NCBI GenBank assembly: GCA_000151295.1
Contig: GG745370.1
Coordinates: 353,513-389,067 of the forward strand
Source of the DNA: Allomyces macrogynus ATCC 38327
Taxonomy: Eukaryota; Blastocladiomycota; Blastocladiomycetes; Blastocladiales; Blastocladiaceae
Direction of reading: 5' to 3'
DNA length: 35,555 nt
Shown here piece by piece: positions 1-9,200 of this stretch (position 1 is the first letter of the stretch; the number at the start of each line of letters is the position of its first letter). The notes under the pieces are model-generated. The model searched no databases. It was not told the origin of the DNA and saw only the letters and a program-made list of their open reading frames with translations. Both the position numbers and the translations under genes were made by a program.

Positions 1-1055
1 CCCCGGGGCCCCTGGCCCCCAGAACGGGTGCGCTCCTCGCGGGCCCCCTTCGGCCCCCGGTTGGTCGCCCCCCCGCAACTCAAGGCTATGCCCTTGGTGC
101 CCCCGGTCCCATTTTTGGAGGTGATTCTGAGCCGGGGGCCACCCCCGGCCGATGGGGGGGGGGCCCTGGCGGGGCCGTCTTGCGCGGCCCCCGGGTCGGG
201 TTCGGTGGGGGCGCGTTCGGCCATGGTTTCGATGTCGTTCCGGGGCGGAGAAATAGAAATGGATGGGGGGGGGGGGGGGGGGTGGAGAATGGAGATGACT
301 TGGGTCTCGGGTTGATCCGAAGCGTGATCGTCGGGTTTCGGTGTGGTTCAAGCGAAGCACGAGAGAAGGGACGGTTGGCGGCGGCTCCTTTTGAAGCGCA
401 AACGGCGCGGGCGCGGCAGGGCACGCGCGATCGACGAGGGCGCGTGCTTGGTCCGCGAACAGCGGCCCACGTCAAGCGTCGAGGCATCGAACGAGCGCCG
501 ACGCGGCATGCCGCCCGCGCAGGGACCTGGAATCAGCCCGGCTGAGACATGATGATCGGCGGCCGCGGTTGCGTCGCGTTGCGGCGGGCGCGCGCTTGCT
601 CGTGGCCCGGCAGCGTGCGGCAAGTCGCTCGATGGTCGTGGTGCTGGCTCGAGTCGCGCGTTTCGGCCCTCCTCCGCGAGCTGGTCGGCGTCAAAAGCTA
701 GCAGGTCGAGGCGGCCTGCCGCGTGCGGTGGACAGGCTGTCTCCCACAGATCGTGACGGCACGTGCACTGATCACCGCGGAAAGCCGCGAACTGTTGACC
801 ACTGCCAACTCGGTGCTGCTGACACATTTGCGGCTGGCCGAACTGCACCGATTCCATCTCCATCGGCCAGCCAACCCGGCATCGCGACCGCGCCCGACTG
901 CTCGCCGTCACCGACACCGCACCCGCTGCACACGACCAGACTACGGCATCCCCGCTGAACCGCGCCTGCACCAACACCGACCGCACCGGCCCGCGCCATC
1001 GACCCGCGCGCCTGCTGCCATCCCTGCCGCCCCGACCCCGCCCACACCCACCACG
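1..1055. other. No gene recognised; G-rich stretch and 5' flank of the Mia40 gene
   Basis: The open frames here are low-complexity by-products of very high GC, and none resembles a protein family. A run of 18 G lies at 265-282. The last 300 bases before the Mia40 start are C- and A-rich, as expected for a fungal 5' leader, and the reading frame that runs into Mia40 from upstream has no plausible protein character. Confidence 0.5.
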
Positions 1056-1508
1056 ATGCCATTCGGATTCGGCGCTACGACGACGCACATCGAGGACGAC
1101 AAGGACACCGTCATCTTTGTCGAGCCCGTGTCCCAACCTGACACCTCCAGCTCCTCATCTGCCGGCGCCGTCAACGACAAGGGCGAAATCAACTGGGACT
1201 GCCCGTGTCTCGGCGGCATGGCCTACGGCCCGTGCGGCCCGGAATTCCGCGAGGCCTTCTCGTGCTTTGTGCACTCCGAGGCCGAACCCAAGGGCGTCGA
1301 CTGTGTCGAGAAATTCCACGCTATGCAGGATTGCTTCAAGCTGCACCCGGACGTCTACGCCGAGGAACTCAAGGACGAGAACGACGAGCCGGTCTTGGAG
1401 CCGACAGCAGGGGCAGATCATGCCGCGCCGGTCACTGCGGAGGTGAGTGAGGACGAGGAAAGGACGGAGGTGGCGGACCCAGCCGCGCCGGTTGCGAACG
1501 CCGAGTAG
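1056..1508 (+). CDS. MIA40: Mia40/CHCHD4 intermembrane-space import oxidoreductase
   Basis: This 150-residue, single-exon protein is the receptor and disulfide donor of the mitochondrial intermembrane-space import pathway, re-oxidised by Erv1/ALR. The redox-active CPC motif is at Cys49-Pro-Cys51. It is followed by the twin CX9C pair Cys60/Cys70 and Cys83/Cys93 with the family's aromatic and hydrophobic spacing ([18 protein letters not shown]). The tail is acidic and Ala/Pro-rich (from about residue 105) with no recognised domain. The start at 1056 is the only in-frame ATG giving a normal Mia40 N-terminus. The frame is open further upstream but looks non-coding. There is no N-terminal membrane anchor or presequence, so it resembles the short animal CHCHD4 form rather than the long anchored yeast Mia40. 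All six functional cysteines are present, so the gene looks intact. Confidence 0.95.
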   Translation: MPFGFGATTTHIEDDKDTVIFVEPVSQPDTSSSSSAGAVNDKGEINWDCPCLGGMAYGPCGPEFREAFSCFVHSEAEPKGVDCVEKFHAMQDCFKLHPDVYAEELKDENDEPVLEPTAGADHAAPVTAEVSEDEERTEVADPAAPVANAE

Positions 1509-1861
1509 ACGAGGATAGGGAAGAACCGGTTTTGCGTTTTGTGGAAGAGGAGCGCGTGTATCTACATTAGTCTGGGGCGGAATTTTTATATTTAGCGTGG
1601 TTTTGTTTTGGTGCTCTTGTTGCTTGATCTGCTTACTCGCCGTGCTTGCTTGCTGTACGTTCTTGGTCGTCAACGGCATCGTTGGCGACCAGATTCGAGT
1701 TGGCGCGACAGGACCGCAACGACGAGCGCGACTTGCTGCAACTTGCTCCTCGACGCTCGATTACCATGTTCTCGACCAGGCCGAGCACGTCAAGGTCCAG
1801 CCCGCGTCAAAGCAAGCAAAGTCACCACGAGACGCGGCAGCACTGATCCCGACCCCTCAAC
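1509..1861. other. Mia40 3' flank and unresolved 5' part of the EED-like gene
   Basis: AT-richer sequence just after the Mia40 stop is probably its 3' UTR. Further on, the frame of the EED-like gene is closed by a TGA at 1844-1846, so if that gene has a true start it must lie upstream across an intron that I cannot place with confidence. An ATG at 1766 in the same phase is one candidate. Confidence 0.4.
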
Positions 1862-2967
1862 GCAAATGAATGCCTGCAGAAGGCGAGCTCCGAACCCATC
1901 TACGCCGTGCACTGGTGTCCGTACCTGCCCGCCACCGCCGCGCGCGACAATGACGCGCACGTCGACCTGTTTGCGCTCGCCGGGCGCAAAGTATGTGCTC
2001 CTCTCTCCCCCGCGGCACCATGCACGACCCTGACCGTCACGCCGTCTAGATCTGGTTCCTGCTCGTCCAAACCACCCCCTCCTCCGCCAAGTTGCGCATC
2101 CTGTTCGCCGTCGAGCCGCGCGCACCGACCGCGCCGAGCAAGCGCCTGGGCTCGTCCTCCAACCCCGACTCGAGCGTCGAGTACTTTAACGCCGTCGCGA
2201 CGACCGCCACGCAATCGCCCACCCATCTCGGCGGCACCGGCACGTGCGTGACCGTCGTGAACGTGCACCAGCGGCGCGTTGTCGACGTGGTGGCGTGCGC
2301 GGGGAACGGACGTCCGATTTGCGCATGCCGATCGGGCGCGACGCTCACTTGAGCGCGTAGGACATCAACGCGCTCCGCACGAACCCGACGCGGTGGTCCA
2401 GGGCCGCCGTTGCATCCAATGACTGCAGCATTCGGATTCTCGGCATTGAGCGCGGCACGACGCTCGCGGTCTTGGGCGGTGTCGCGGGGCACGCGCAGCA
2501 GGTGCTTGATCTGGTTCGTACCAACTCCTCCATTGGTCCCGTTTCCATGGTTTGACTGCTTGATGACAGGACTGGTTCGCGCGCGGCGACTGGCTCGTCT
2601 CCGGCGCTGCCGATAACGCCGTCAAGTTCTGGCGCGTGCCGCCCGCCGAGATTCTCGCGCGGGTGCAGGGGGAACCGGTCGCGGTCGCCGGGCCGGCGCG
2701 GTCGACGCAGTGGCCGCACCCGAATTTCGTGGATGGGGTGCAGGTCACGAGGGAGGGGAGATGGACGCCGTGGGCGTGGACCATGGACCAAGTCGGTCGA
2801 AGGGGAGATATTGATGTGGCGGCTCGAGAATGAGGAGGGGGTGGAGGAGATGGGGGAGGTGCCGCGACTGTGCGCCGAGACCAAGGTCCGTCCGTGGGTC
2901 GTGTAGGGTCGTGATTGCAGTAACGGATGCCGGGTCGGTCGTGGTCGCACAGCTTCGAATGGAGTGA
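1862..2967 (+). pseudogene. EED/ESC-like WD40 protein (PRC2 subunit type), apparently degraded
   Basis: EED is the WD40 propeller of Polycomb repressive complex 2 that binds trimethylated H3K27. Matching pieces in order: blade 1 (SEPIYAVHWCPY...LFALAGRK, to 1990), an intron 1991-2049, a second exon from 2050 to about 2311 ending in VTVVNVHQRRVVDVVACAGN, an exon 2361-2513 (DINALRTNP, SIRILGIERG, LAVLGGVAGHAQQVLDL, the EED 'INELKFHPRD...FGGVEGH' region), an intron 2514-2569, then GDWLVSGAADNAVKFWRV and HPNFVDGV. Problems: no canonical in-phase donor joins 2311 to 2361; the frame must shift by one base near 2785 to reach KSVEGEILMWRL; and about one blade is missing before the closing VIAVTDAGSVVV strand ending at 2967. 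The family call rests on order and motif resemblance. The broken state could also be sequencing error or an unusual splice. No start codon is secure. Confidence 0.65.
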
Positions 2968-3379
2968 CGCGGGATCGTGCGGGAGCGTATGGAGGATGCG
3001 CAAGTGGATGCAGAAAATACAGACATGCACGGTTAATTTGTTGGGTAAGGGGTTGTGGGCCGTGACTGGCAGCGGGCCGCGATGGCGTGGTGAGGGAACA
3101 CATTAGGCCAGCCGCGGGCAGATCACCCACAGCGCCGGTGCCGGGACCGAATGCGGTACTGGAATGATAAAGCCAACACCAAGGAGGCGTGGTGCAGCTG
3201 CGTGGCCGCAAAGTGATATGTGCTGTGATTGTACGGCCACGCGCCAGCACTTCCGAGGCAGTGACATTTCTTTCGAGATCATCCGAGCCAGCCAATAGAA
3301 ACTGTCTTTCGTCTTTTTCTTCCAAGGGAGGCTACAGCACAACCATTCACACCGACCCACCGACAATCTCAGCCCGCAG
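2968..3379. other. Gap between EED-like and hydroxylase remnants; nothing recognised
   Basis: No frame here continues either neighbour. The ACT regulatory domain that precedes the catalytic core in animal phenylalanine hydroxylase is not visible. A long minus-strand frame covering 2345-3325 has an unstructured Pro/Arg/Ser-rich translation and overlaps the EED-like exons, so it is not called. Confidence 0.4.
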
Positions 3380-4402
3380 CGTCGACGCCAAGGTCCAACC
3401 TGGTTCCCGTGCACGCTGTCGGATCTCGTCAATTTTGCTGAGCGCGTGCTCAGCTATGGCGCCGAGCTCGACACCGACCATCCGGGGTTCACTGACCGGG
3501 TCTACCGCCGCGCGCGGCGTGCCCTGATCACCAACAATGCCAAGGCGTACCGTACGGGAATGCGCGTCGCCGACACGGCCAACGAAGTCACGACCTGGGG
3601 TCTCGTTTACGACCGGCTTATATCGGCCTACCGGGCCCTGGCGCACCAGGCAAATTTCGCGCTGCTCGAAATGCACGGCGGGTAAGCGCGCGACTGGATC
3701 CCGCAGCAGGCCGATCTCTCGTCGTTCCTGCAATTGCGAACGGGGTTCACGCTCCGCCCGAGTATGGGCATGCTCACGCCGCGCGATTTCTTGAATGCGC
3801 TCGCGTTCAAGGTGTTCTTGACACGGTGCAGTATAACTGCCACGCGTCGGCGCCGGACTACGTGCCGGAACCGGACCTGCGCCATGAAATAAGTGTTCGG
3901 GCATGTGCTGTTTTTTGTCGACCAGGAGTGAGCCGATTCGTCCCACATTGGACTCGCGTCGCTCGGCGTGTCGGACGCCAACACGGTCGAGTATGGATTG
4001 GGCAAGGAGACGACCAAGGACGGAGCGGTGGAGATCAAGGCGTGTGGCGTGGGGCTATTGTCGTCACTAGACGAACTTCAGTTTGCGCTGGGATGCAGGC
4101 AGTACCAAGGCAGCCGTTTGAGCTGGTAGGCGGTAGAGACGCCGTGCGTGATGACGGCCTACCAGCCCGTCTATTACGTGGCCAAGAGCTTTCGCGAGAT
4201 GAAGGACCGGTTCGCGGATTATGCCGCATCTCTGCCGGGGCCATTTGACGTGCAGTACTATGATACGAGCTTGCGGTCGATTGAGGTCCTTTTGCCTTTT
4301 GGGTGCCAGCAGGAACGTGGAAGTGTTGACAACATTGCGGTTGAAAAGAAAACCATGCAAAATACAATTCAACACGGCGCGAGCAGGGGGGGGGGGGGGT
4401 AG
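3380..4402 (+). pseudogene. Phenylalanine-4-hydroxylase pseudogene (biopterin-dependent aromatic amino acid hydroxylase)
   Basis: The catalytic core is easily followed: [64 protein letters not shown], then in another frame [12 protein letters not shown] and FGHVLFFVDQE (the two iron-ligand histidines), IGLASLGVSD, TVEYG (the ligand glutamate), GVGLLSS.DELQ and YQPVYYVAKSF..MKDRF. It cannot make an enzyme as written. In-frame stops lie at 3683-3685 (TAA where the family has Tyr/Phe), 3929-3931 (TGA) and 4127-4129 (TAG). Frameshifts are needed near 3820, near 3890 and near 4120. About 14 core residues before TVEYG (near 3980) are deleted. None of the stops sits in a believable intron; the only GT..AG candidate at the first stop would be 25 nt. 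Homology ends near 4292, before a 14-G run at 4386-4399. It converted phenylalanine to tyrosine in the ancestor. Confidence 0.9.
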
Positions 4403-4482
4403 AGAGATCAGGAATCAACTGGATACAAGGAAAGTGCGATGAAAAGGTATCACCCTCCTGGACAGAACACACTCAACGGCAC

Positions 4483-5800
4483 TCAACGGCGCGCCTGCAG
4501 CGCTTTCGCGTCATCCAGTGGCGCGCACACGATATGCCGCGCAAACCAGCGCGCCGCATCCAACAACTTCTGCACGATCGACGTGCTCGACCCGCGAGGC
4601 GCGAGCATCCACGCTGCCATGTACGGCGTAGCTCCACCGTACATGAGGTACACGAGCCCTCTGCGCGCGAGCGGCACGTACTTCATTTTCGCGAACGGGA
4701 ACATCTTGAGCGCGGGCATTGTCACGACCGTGCAATTGTCGCGCAGTGGGATGAACAGGTCGCCGATGCGCGGACCCATCGCGATCCGCGGGACCACGTA
4801 CTCGAGCCCAGCATTGAACCGGAACTCGAGTTGCGTAAACGAGGTCCCGATCAGTCGCGCGATCAAATTGGGCACTGACGTGTTCGGGTGCCATCCCGCA
4901 ATCTCGCATAGCGCAAAATACGGCTTGGTCCCGCGCACTGGCTTGTTGTCAAGCTGCGGCGCGTGGTCGAGTCCAACGTCGAACAGCTCGAGATGGAACA
5001 CGAACCGTGCCGGCAAATCGTAGCACGCCAGCACGCGCTGTGTCGCGTCCACTGCCTGGGCACACATGGCGTCTCCCAGTAAAAGCGCCACGTTGCCGCA
5101 GCCCGAGCCGTGCGCATATTCGAGGTTCGTGCGCAGGAAGGTGCTGGAACGGCCAGGCGGTAACGAGTTGGCCGTGGTCGACGAGCCCGTTCACGTGGTA
5201 CATGGACGCGTCGGCCAGGTAGGATTCGGCGAGGAGGTGGTCAGACATGCCGAACTGGCCCGTGGACGAAGCGGATGGCAGGTGGCCAAAGAACTTGGTG
5301 TGCAGGGACATGATCACGTCGGCGGTCGTGCGCAAGACGTGGATCCTGACCGATGCACACCCGAGTGTCGGCTTGATGACGATGGGCAGGCCGACGTGGT
5401 CAATGAATGAGAGCAGGCACGAGGGGGACACCAGGTGCTGGTATTTCGGGACGGGGAAGCCGCCAGTCCTGGCGCAGTCTTTCGTGACTTCCTTGTCGCG
5501 GAACGTGAGCTGGAATGTGGAATCTGCTCGAACGGTCAGTCAAAGAACGACGACATGGAACCGACATGAGCAAGATCAACGTCGATGTCACAGTGACAAT
5601 CGCAACGGACCGTGTTCTTGGGCTGCATTTCCTCGCTCACGCCCAACAACCGGGCAAATGTGCTTCACGAAGCAGCAAGTCCTCTTGCTGGCAATAGACG
5701 CGGTCGAATGTGTGCTCGTTGTGCCATTCGCGTGCAATCAACTCAACTGACCCGTCGAATGTTGGGCAATCGAGCGCGACGTTGGCGATGCAATGTCGGC
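4483..5800 (-). pseudogene. ATP-grasp family enzyme (carboxylate-amine ligase type), two single-base frameshifts
   Basis: Read from right to left. The N-terminal part (VELIAREWHNEHTFDRVYCQQEDLLLREAHL, two adjacent stretches, about 5660-5760) leads to RLLGVSEEMQPKNT. An intron with a GTCCGT donor and a TTCCAG acceptor follows in phase. Next come FRDKEVTKDCARTGGFPVPKY, the ATP-binding VGLPIVIKPTLGCAS segment, YLADASMYHVNGLVDHGQL and VTAWP. The C-terminal half carries LLLGDAM, DATQRVLACYDLP, FHLELF, KPYFALCEIAGWHPN and the lid region, ending with the stop at 4483. This order is that of fungal ATP-grasp proteins that activate a carboxylate and join it to an amine; the substrate is unknown. One base is missing between EAHL and RLLGV (near 5660) and one is extra between VTAWP and STFLRTN (near 5145). 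The first exon and start are not resolved. It is either a young pseudogene or carries two assembly errors. Confidence 0.75.
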
Positions 5801-6247
5801 ACGGCGTGATGATGAACAGCGATGATGACAAAAGGGCACCCTGGAGCCCCGCCGTGCACGCACGGGGCCGCGACCATCCACCATTTTTTCTCGTCAACCA
5901 CGCCTTCCCCACCACGCCGTCGCCAGGCCGACTTGCAGCATTCAGGCCACTGCCGCTATAGCAGCATATATCCAGGGGTGCGGCGGCGCGCGCCCATCTT
6001 GGCGCAGAGTCGACCCGCTCTGGCCTGGCCGCCCTCCACGCTGTCGCGCCAACGACGCTCTACATGCCCCTAGTCGACCTGCTGCCCGACGACCTGCAGC
6101 AGGCTGCATCCACGACGGCACCACCATTATCGACACTGTCTTCGCGCCTTGGATCTGAGATCCGCCACCGACATTGACCGACCCTCACTTTGCCACCCGC
6201 CCGTGCGCATGCATGATCGCCCGCACCACGACCGCACGCCGACCACC
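5801..6247. other. Divergent promoter region between the ATP-grasp gene and the cyclase
   Basis: The two genes point away from each other across this stretch. A CATATAT sequence lies at 5969-5975. The first exon of the ATP-grasp gene may also lie here. C-rich sequence just before 6248 is the probable 5' leader of the cyclase. Confidence 0.4.
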
Positions 6248-9200
6248 ATGGACCCGCTGACCGACCCGGCGCCGGCACCGGCAACGTCCTTGTCCGCACC
6301 TACGTCCGCAGCGCCGTCCACCGGCGCCGATCCGGCTGAAGCCGCGTTGGCGCCGCCTGCCGCACTCGTCAGCCTCCACGACGCCGACTCGCTCCCTGCA
6401 GCCCCGCTCTCGGAACCCGACGACGAGTTTATCGACTACGACGGCGACGGCGCGCCGTCGGCGCTCCCGCCCGCACCCATCTCCCCGCCCGCCGACGTCC
6501 TCGGCCCATCGGCACCCATCTCCGCGCGCAACTCGCTCTCCGGGACCCCGGCCTCGACCCAACTGCTCGGCTCCCCACCGAATGCGCTCCCGGGCGCCCT
6601 CTCTTCACGCAGTATGGCATCCATGACTTCGGCCGCGGCCTCGGCCTCGTTCTCGTCCGCCGGCGGGATCGCCAGTACTGGCCCCATGCCGCCGCCGCCC
6701 GGCGGCCGCCGGTTCAGTCTGCTCCGGTCGACCAGCCTGCGCCCGCGCCGCGCGTCGCAGTCGAGTACCGGGTCCGGCACGGGTTCCGTGAAACCGCTCG
6801 CGGTTCTTCCGGTTGACGACCCGCTCCCGCCGCTGCCTTCGTGCCCGACGTCCACCGTCGCCTCACCCACGGTCGCCACGAATCCGGCGGTCCCGCGGCC
6901 CTTTGGTCCCTCGGCCGCATTGGCGGCAGCAGCGGCCGCCGCGGGCGCTAAAGGGTCGCCGTTCGATAAACTCGTGCCGAACTTTGTCTCCAAGCATATT
7001 CGCGACTATGTCGACCAGCTGGTCGCACGAGGCGGGCCACCGCTCGCGATTGCCGCGGCTGCGGTCGCCAACGGGGGAATGGCGCGGAGCCCGTCGTTGC
7101 CGCCGGTCACGCAGGAGACGGACGAGATTGGGTTGCGTGAGGATGGCGAGGACGGCGGGATGATTGGGTCGCAGGAAACGCTCGCGCAATCGCAGGCGGC
7201 TGCGGCCGCGGCTGCAGCGGCTGCGCATGTGGTGGAGAAGAGGAGCAATCCGAGTCAGCCGCCGCGACGCCGGTCGGTCGCGGCGGGCGTACCAGGTACG
7301 TTATATGCGCCCTTTGCACCGACCGCTTTGCTCGCAATACTCACGGCGCCGTTGCGGCACTAGGCACGCGGCCCGTCAGCGGCATGTACCCGTCGTCCGC
7401 GCTCGCGAGTGTGCGCACGAGCACGTCGGCCAGTCCTGCCGCCGTCGCGGCAGCAGCGACCGCACACGACGTCGTCAAGCAAATGAGTCCCGTTGCGCTC
7501 GAAGGGTGGGGTGCCGTCGTCATGTGCGACGTGAGCGGGTACTCTTCGCTGACGTCGGCGTTGGCCGACCGCGGGGCCGAGGGCACCGAGCTGATGGCGA
7601 ATATCATGAAGGATTTCCTCGACAAGGTATGTGCGTGGATGGCGTGGGGTTGGTGCAGAAGTGGGCAAGCATTACTGACGAGTCAATTCGTTTGCCAGAT
7701 CATTCAAATCATTTCCGTGCACGGCGGCGACATTGTCAAGTTTGTCGGCGACGCTGTGATTTTCTACTGGAAACACACGGAGCCCTCGGCCGCGTGGCTC
7801 GAGGACGGCGAGGCCACGATTCGCCGCCAGCATCCGAATTGGGACCCGGAAAAAGTGCAGGAGTGTCTCGACCGCGCGCTCTTGCAGCGCCGTGGGCGGC
7901 TCGTCGTACAGGCTGCCGAATGCTGCTTTGATTTGCTCGGCAAGCTCAAGAACTACAAGGTCAAGATCCCGATGCCGGGGACCGGTGGTGGCGCTGTCGT
8001 GCTGGATGGCAGTATCACGTCGGGTGTCACGCGGTCGGCGAATGGCGGAGTCGCAATGTTTGAGGAGCGCGAGCTCAAGATTCATTTGGGGATTGGTACG
8101 TTTTATCTTGGTCGATTGACGTGCGCGTGGGTGAGACGAAAAACTGACCGCCGTGACGGACTTGGGCACCTAGGCGCCGGCAAAATTTACGACATCCACG
8201 TCGGCGGCGACCCGGGCCGGTGGGAGCACTTTGTCGTCGGCGACGCCATGGAGCAGCTCGCGATCGTGCTCGACCTCGCGAAACCGGGACAAGTCGCGCT
8301 CTCCAAGAAGGCCTTCGAGTGGTTCAAACACTGCGTGAATCTCGGCCGCGTGCACCTCGAGTCCTACGACACCAAGAAGTGCTACATTGTCAACGGCCTC
8401 GAGCCGTCGGCCATCAACTACATTTTACCGCCGGGCGAAGCCAACGAAAACAACGGGTTCATGGACCTGTGGGACGTGCAGCTCGCGGGCGACCCACGGC
8501 CCGAGGGCATCGACGGATACCGACAGTACATCAACCAGTCGGCGCTGTTCAAGCTCGCGAACGACTTGCAGGCCGCGAGCCCGTTCCAGCTGAACCAGGG
8601 CGTCGCGCACTTGATGTCGCTCAACGAATTGCGGCAAGTCACGACCGTCTTCATCAAGATCGGGTCGCTGTCGTTTGCGCCCGTCGAGGCCGTCGAGGAC
8701 GCGATCAAGGAACAGGAAGGGTTCATCAACGAACAGGAAGAGAACCTCGTGCAGATCCGACGCGATATCTTGGCTGCGCGCGACACGCAGGTCGCGCCGC
8801 AGGCGACGCCCGATGTCGTCGCTGAAATGGAAAGCACGATTCACGATCTCAAGACGCAGTATGCCGATGCGTCCACGGCGCTGGCCGCGTCACGGCAGGT
8901 CCTGAAGCGGCTCGAGGCTGATGCGAAAATCGCGCTCAAAGATGCGCTCGCTCGGTGCCAGGGGGCCATGACCGAGGTCCAGGTCGCGCTGAAACGGCAC
9001 GAGGGCATTTTGCGCCAGTTTCATGTCGACGACAAGGGCGCCGTCATCCTGGCGTTTTTCGGACTCCCGCCGCTCGCGCACAAGGACGATGCCGTGCTCG
9101 GGCTGCGCGCGGCCATGGAGATTGTCGTCGAGTTCCGCAAACTGTTTGAAAAGTTTTCGGTCGGCGTGTCGACGGGCGTCGTGTCGATTGGCGGTGTCGG

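Noticed and set aside
723..1055. N-terminal extension of Mia40
   Set aside because: The frame is open upstream of ATG 1056, but the extension is His/Arg/Pro-rich, has no presequence features, and the family begins near 1056.
2345..3325. 326-codon minus-strand frame over the EED-like gene
   Set aside because: The translation is Pro/Arg/Ser-rich noise, and the opposite strand carries WD40 motifs.
3684..3708. A 25 nt intron removing the first stop of the hydroxylase
   Set aside because: It is far shorter than any other intron in the window, and it would remove residues (ARDWIPQ) that match the family.
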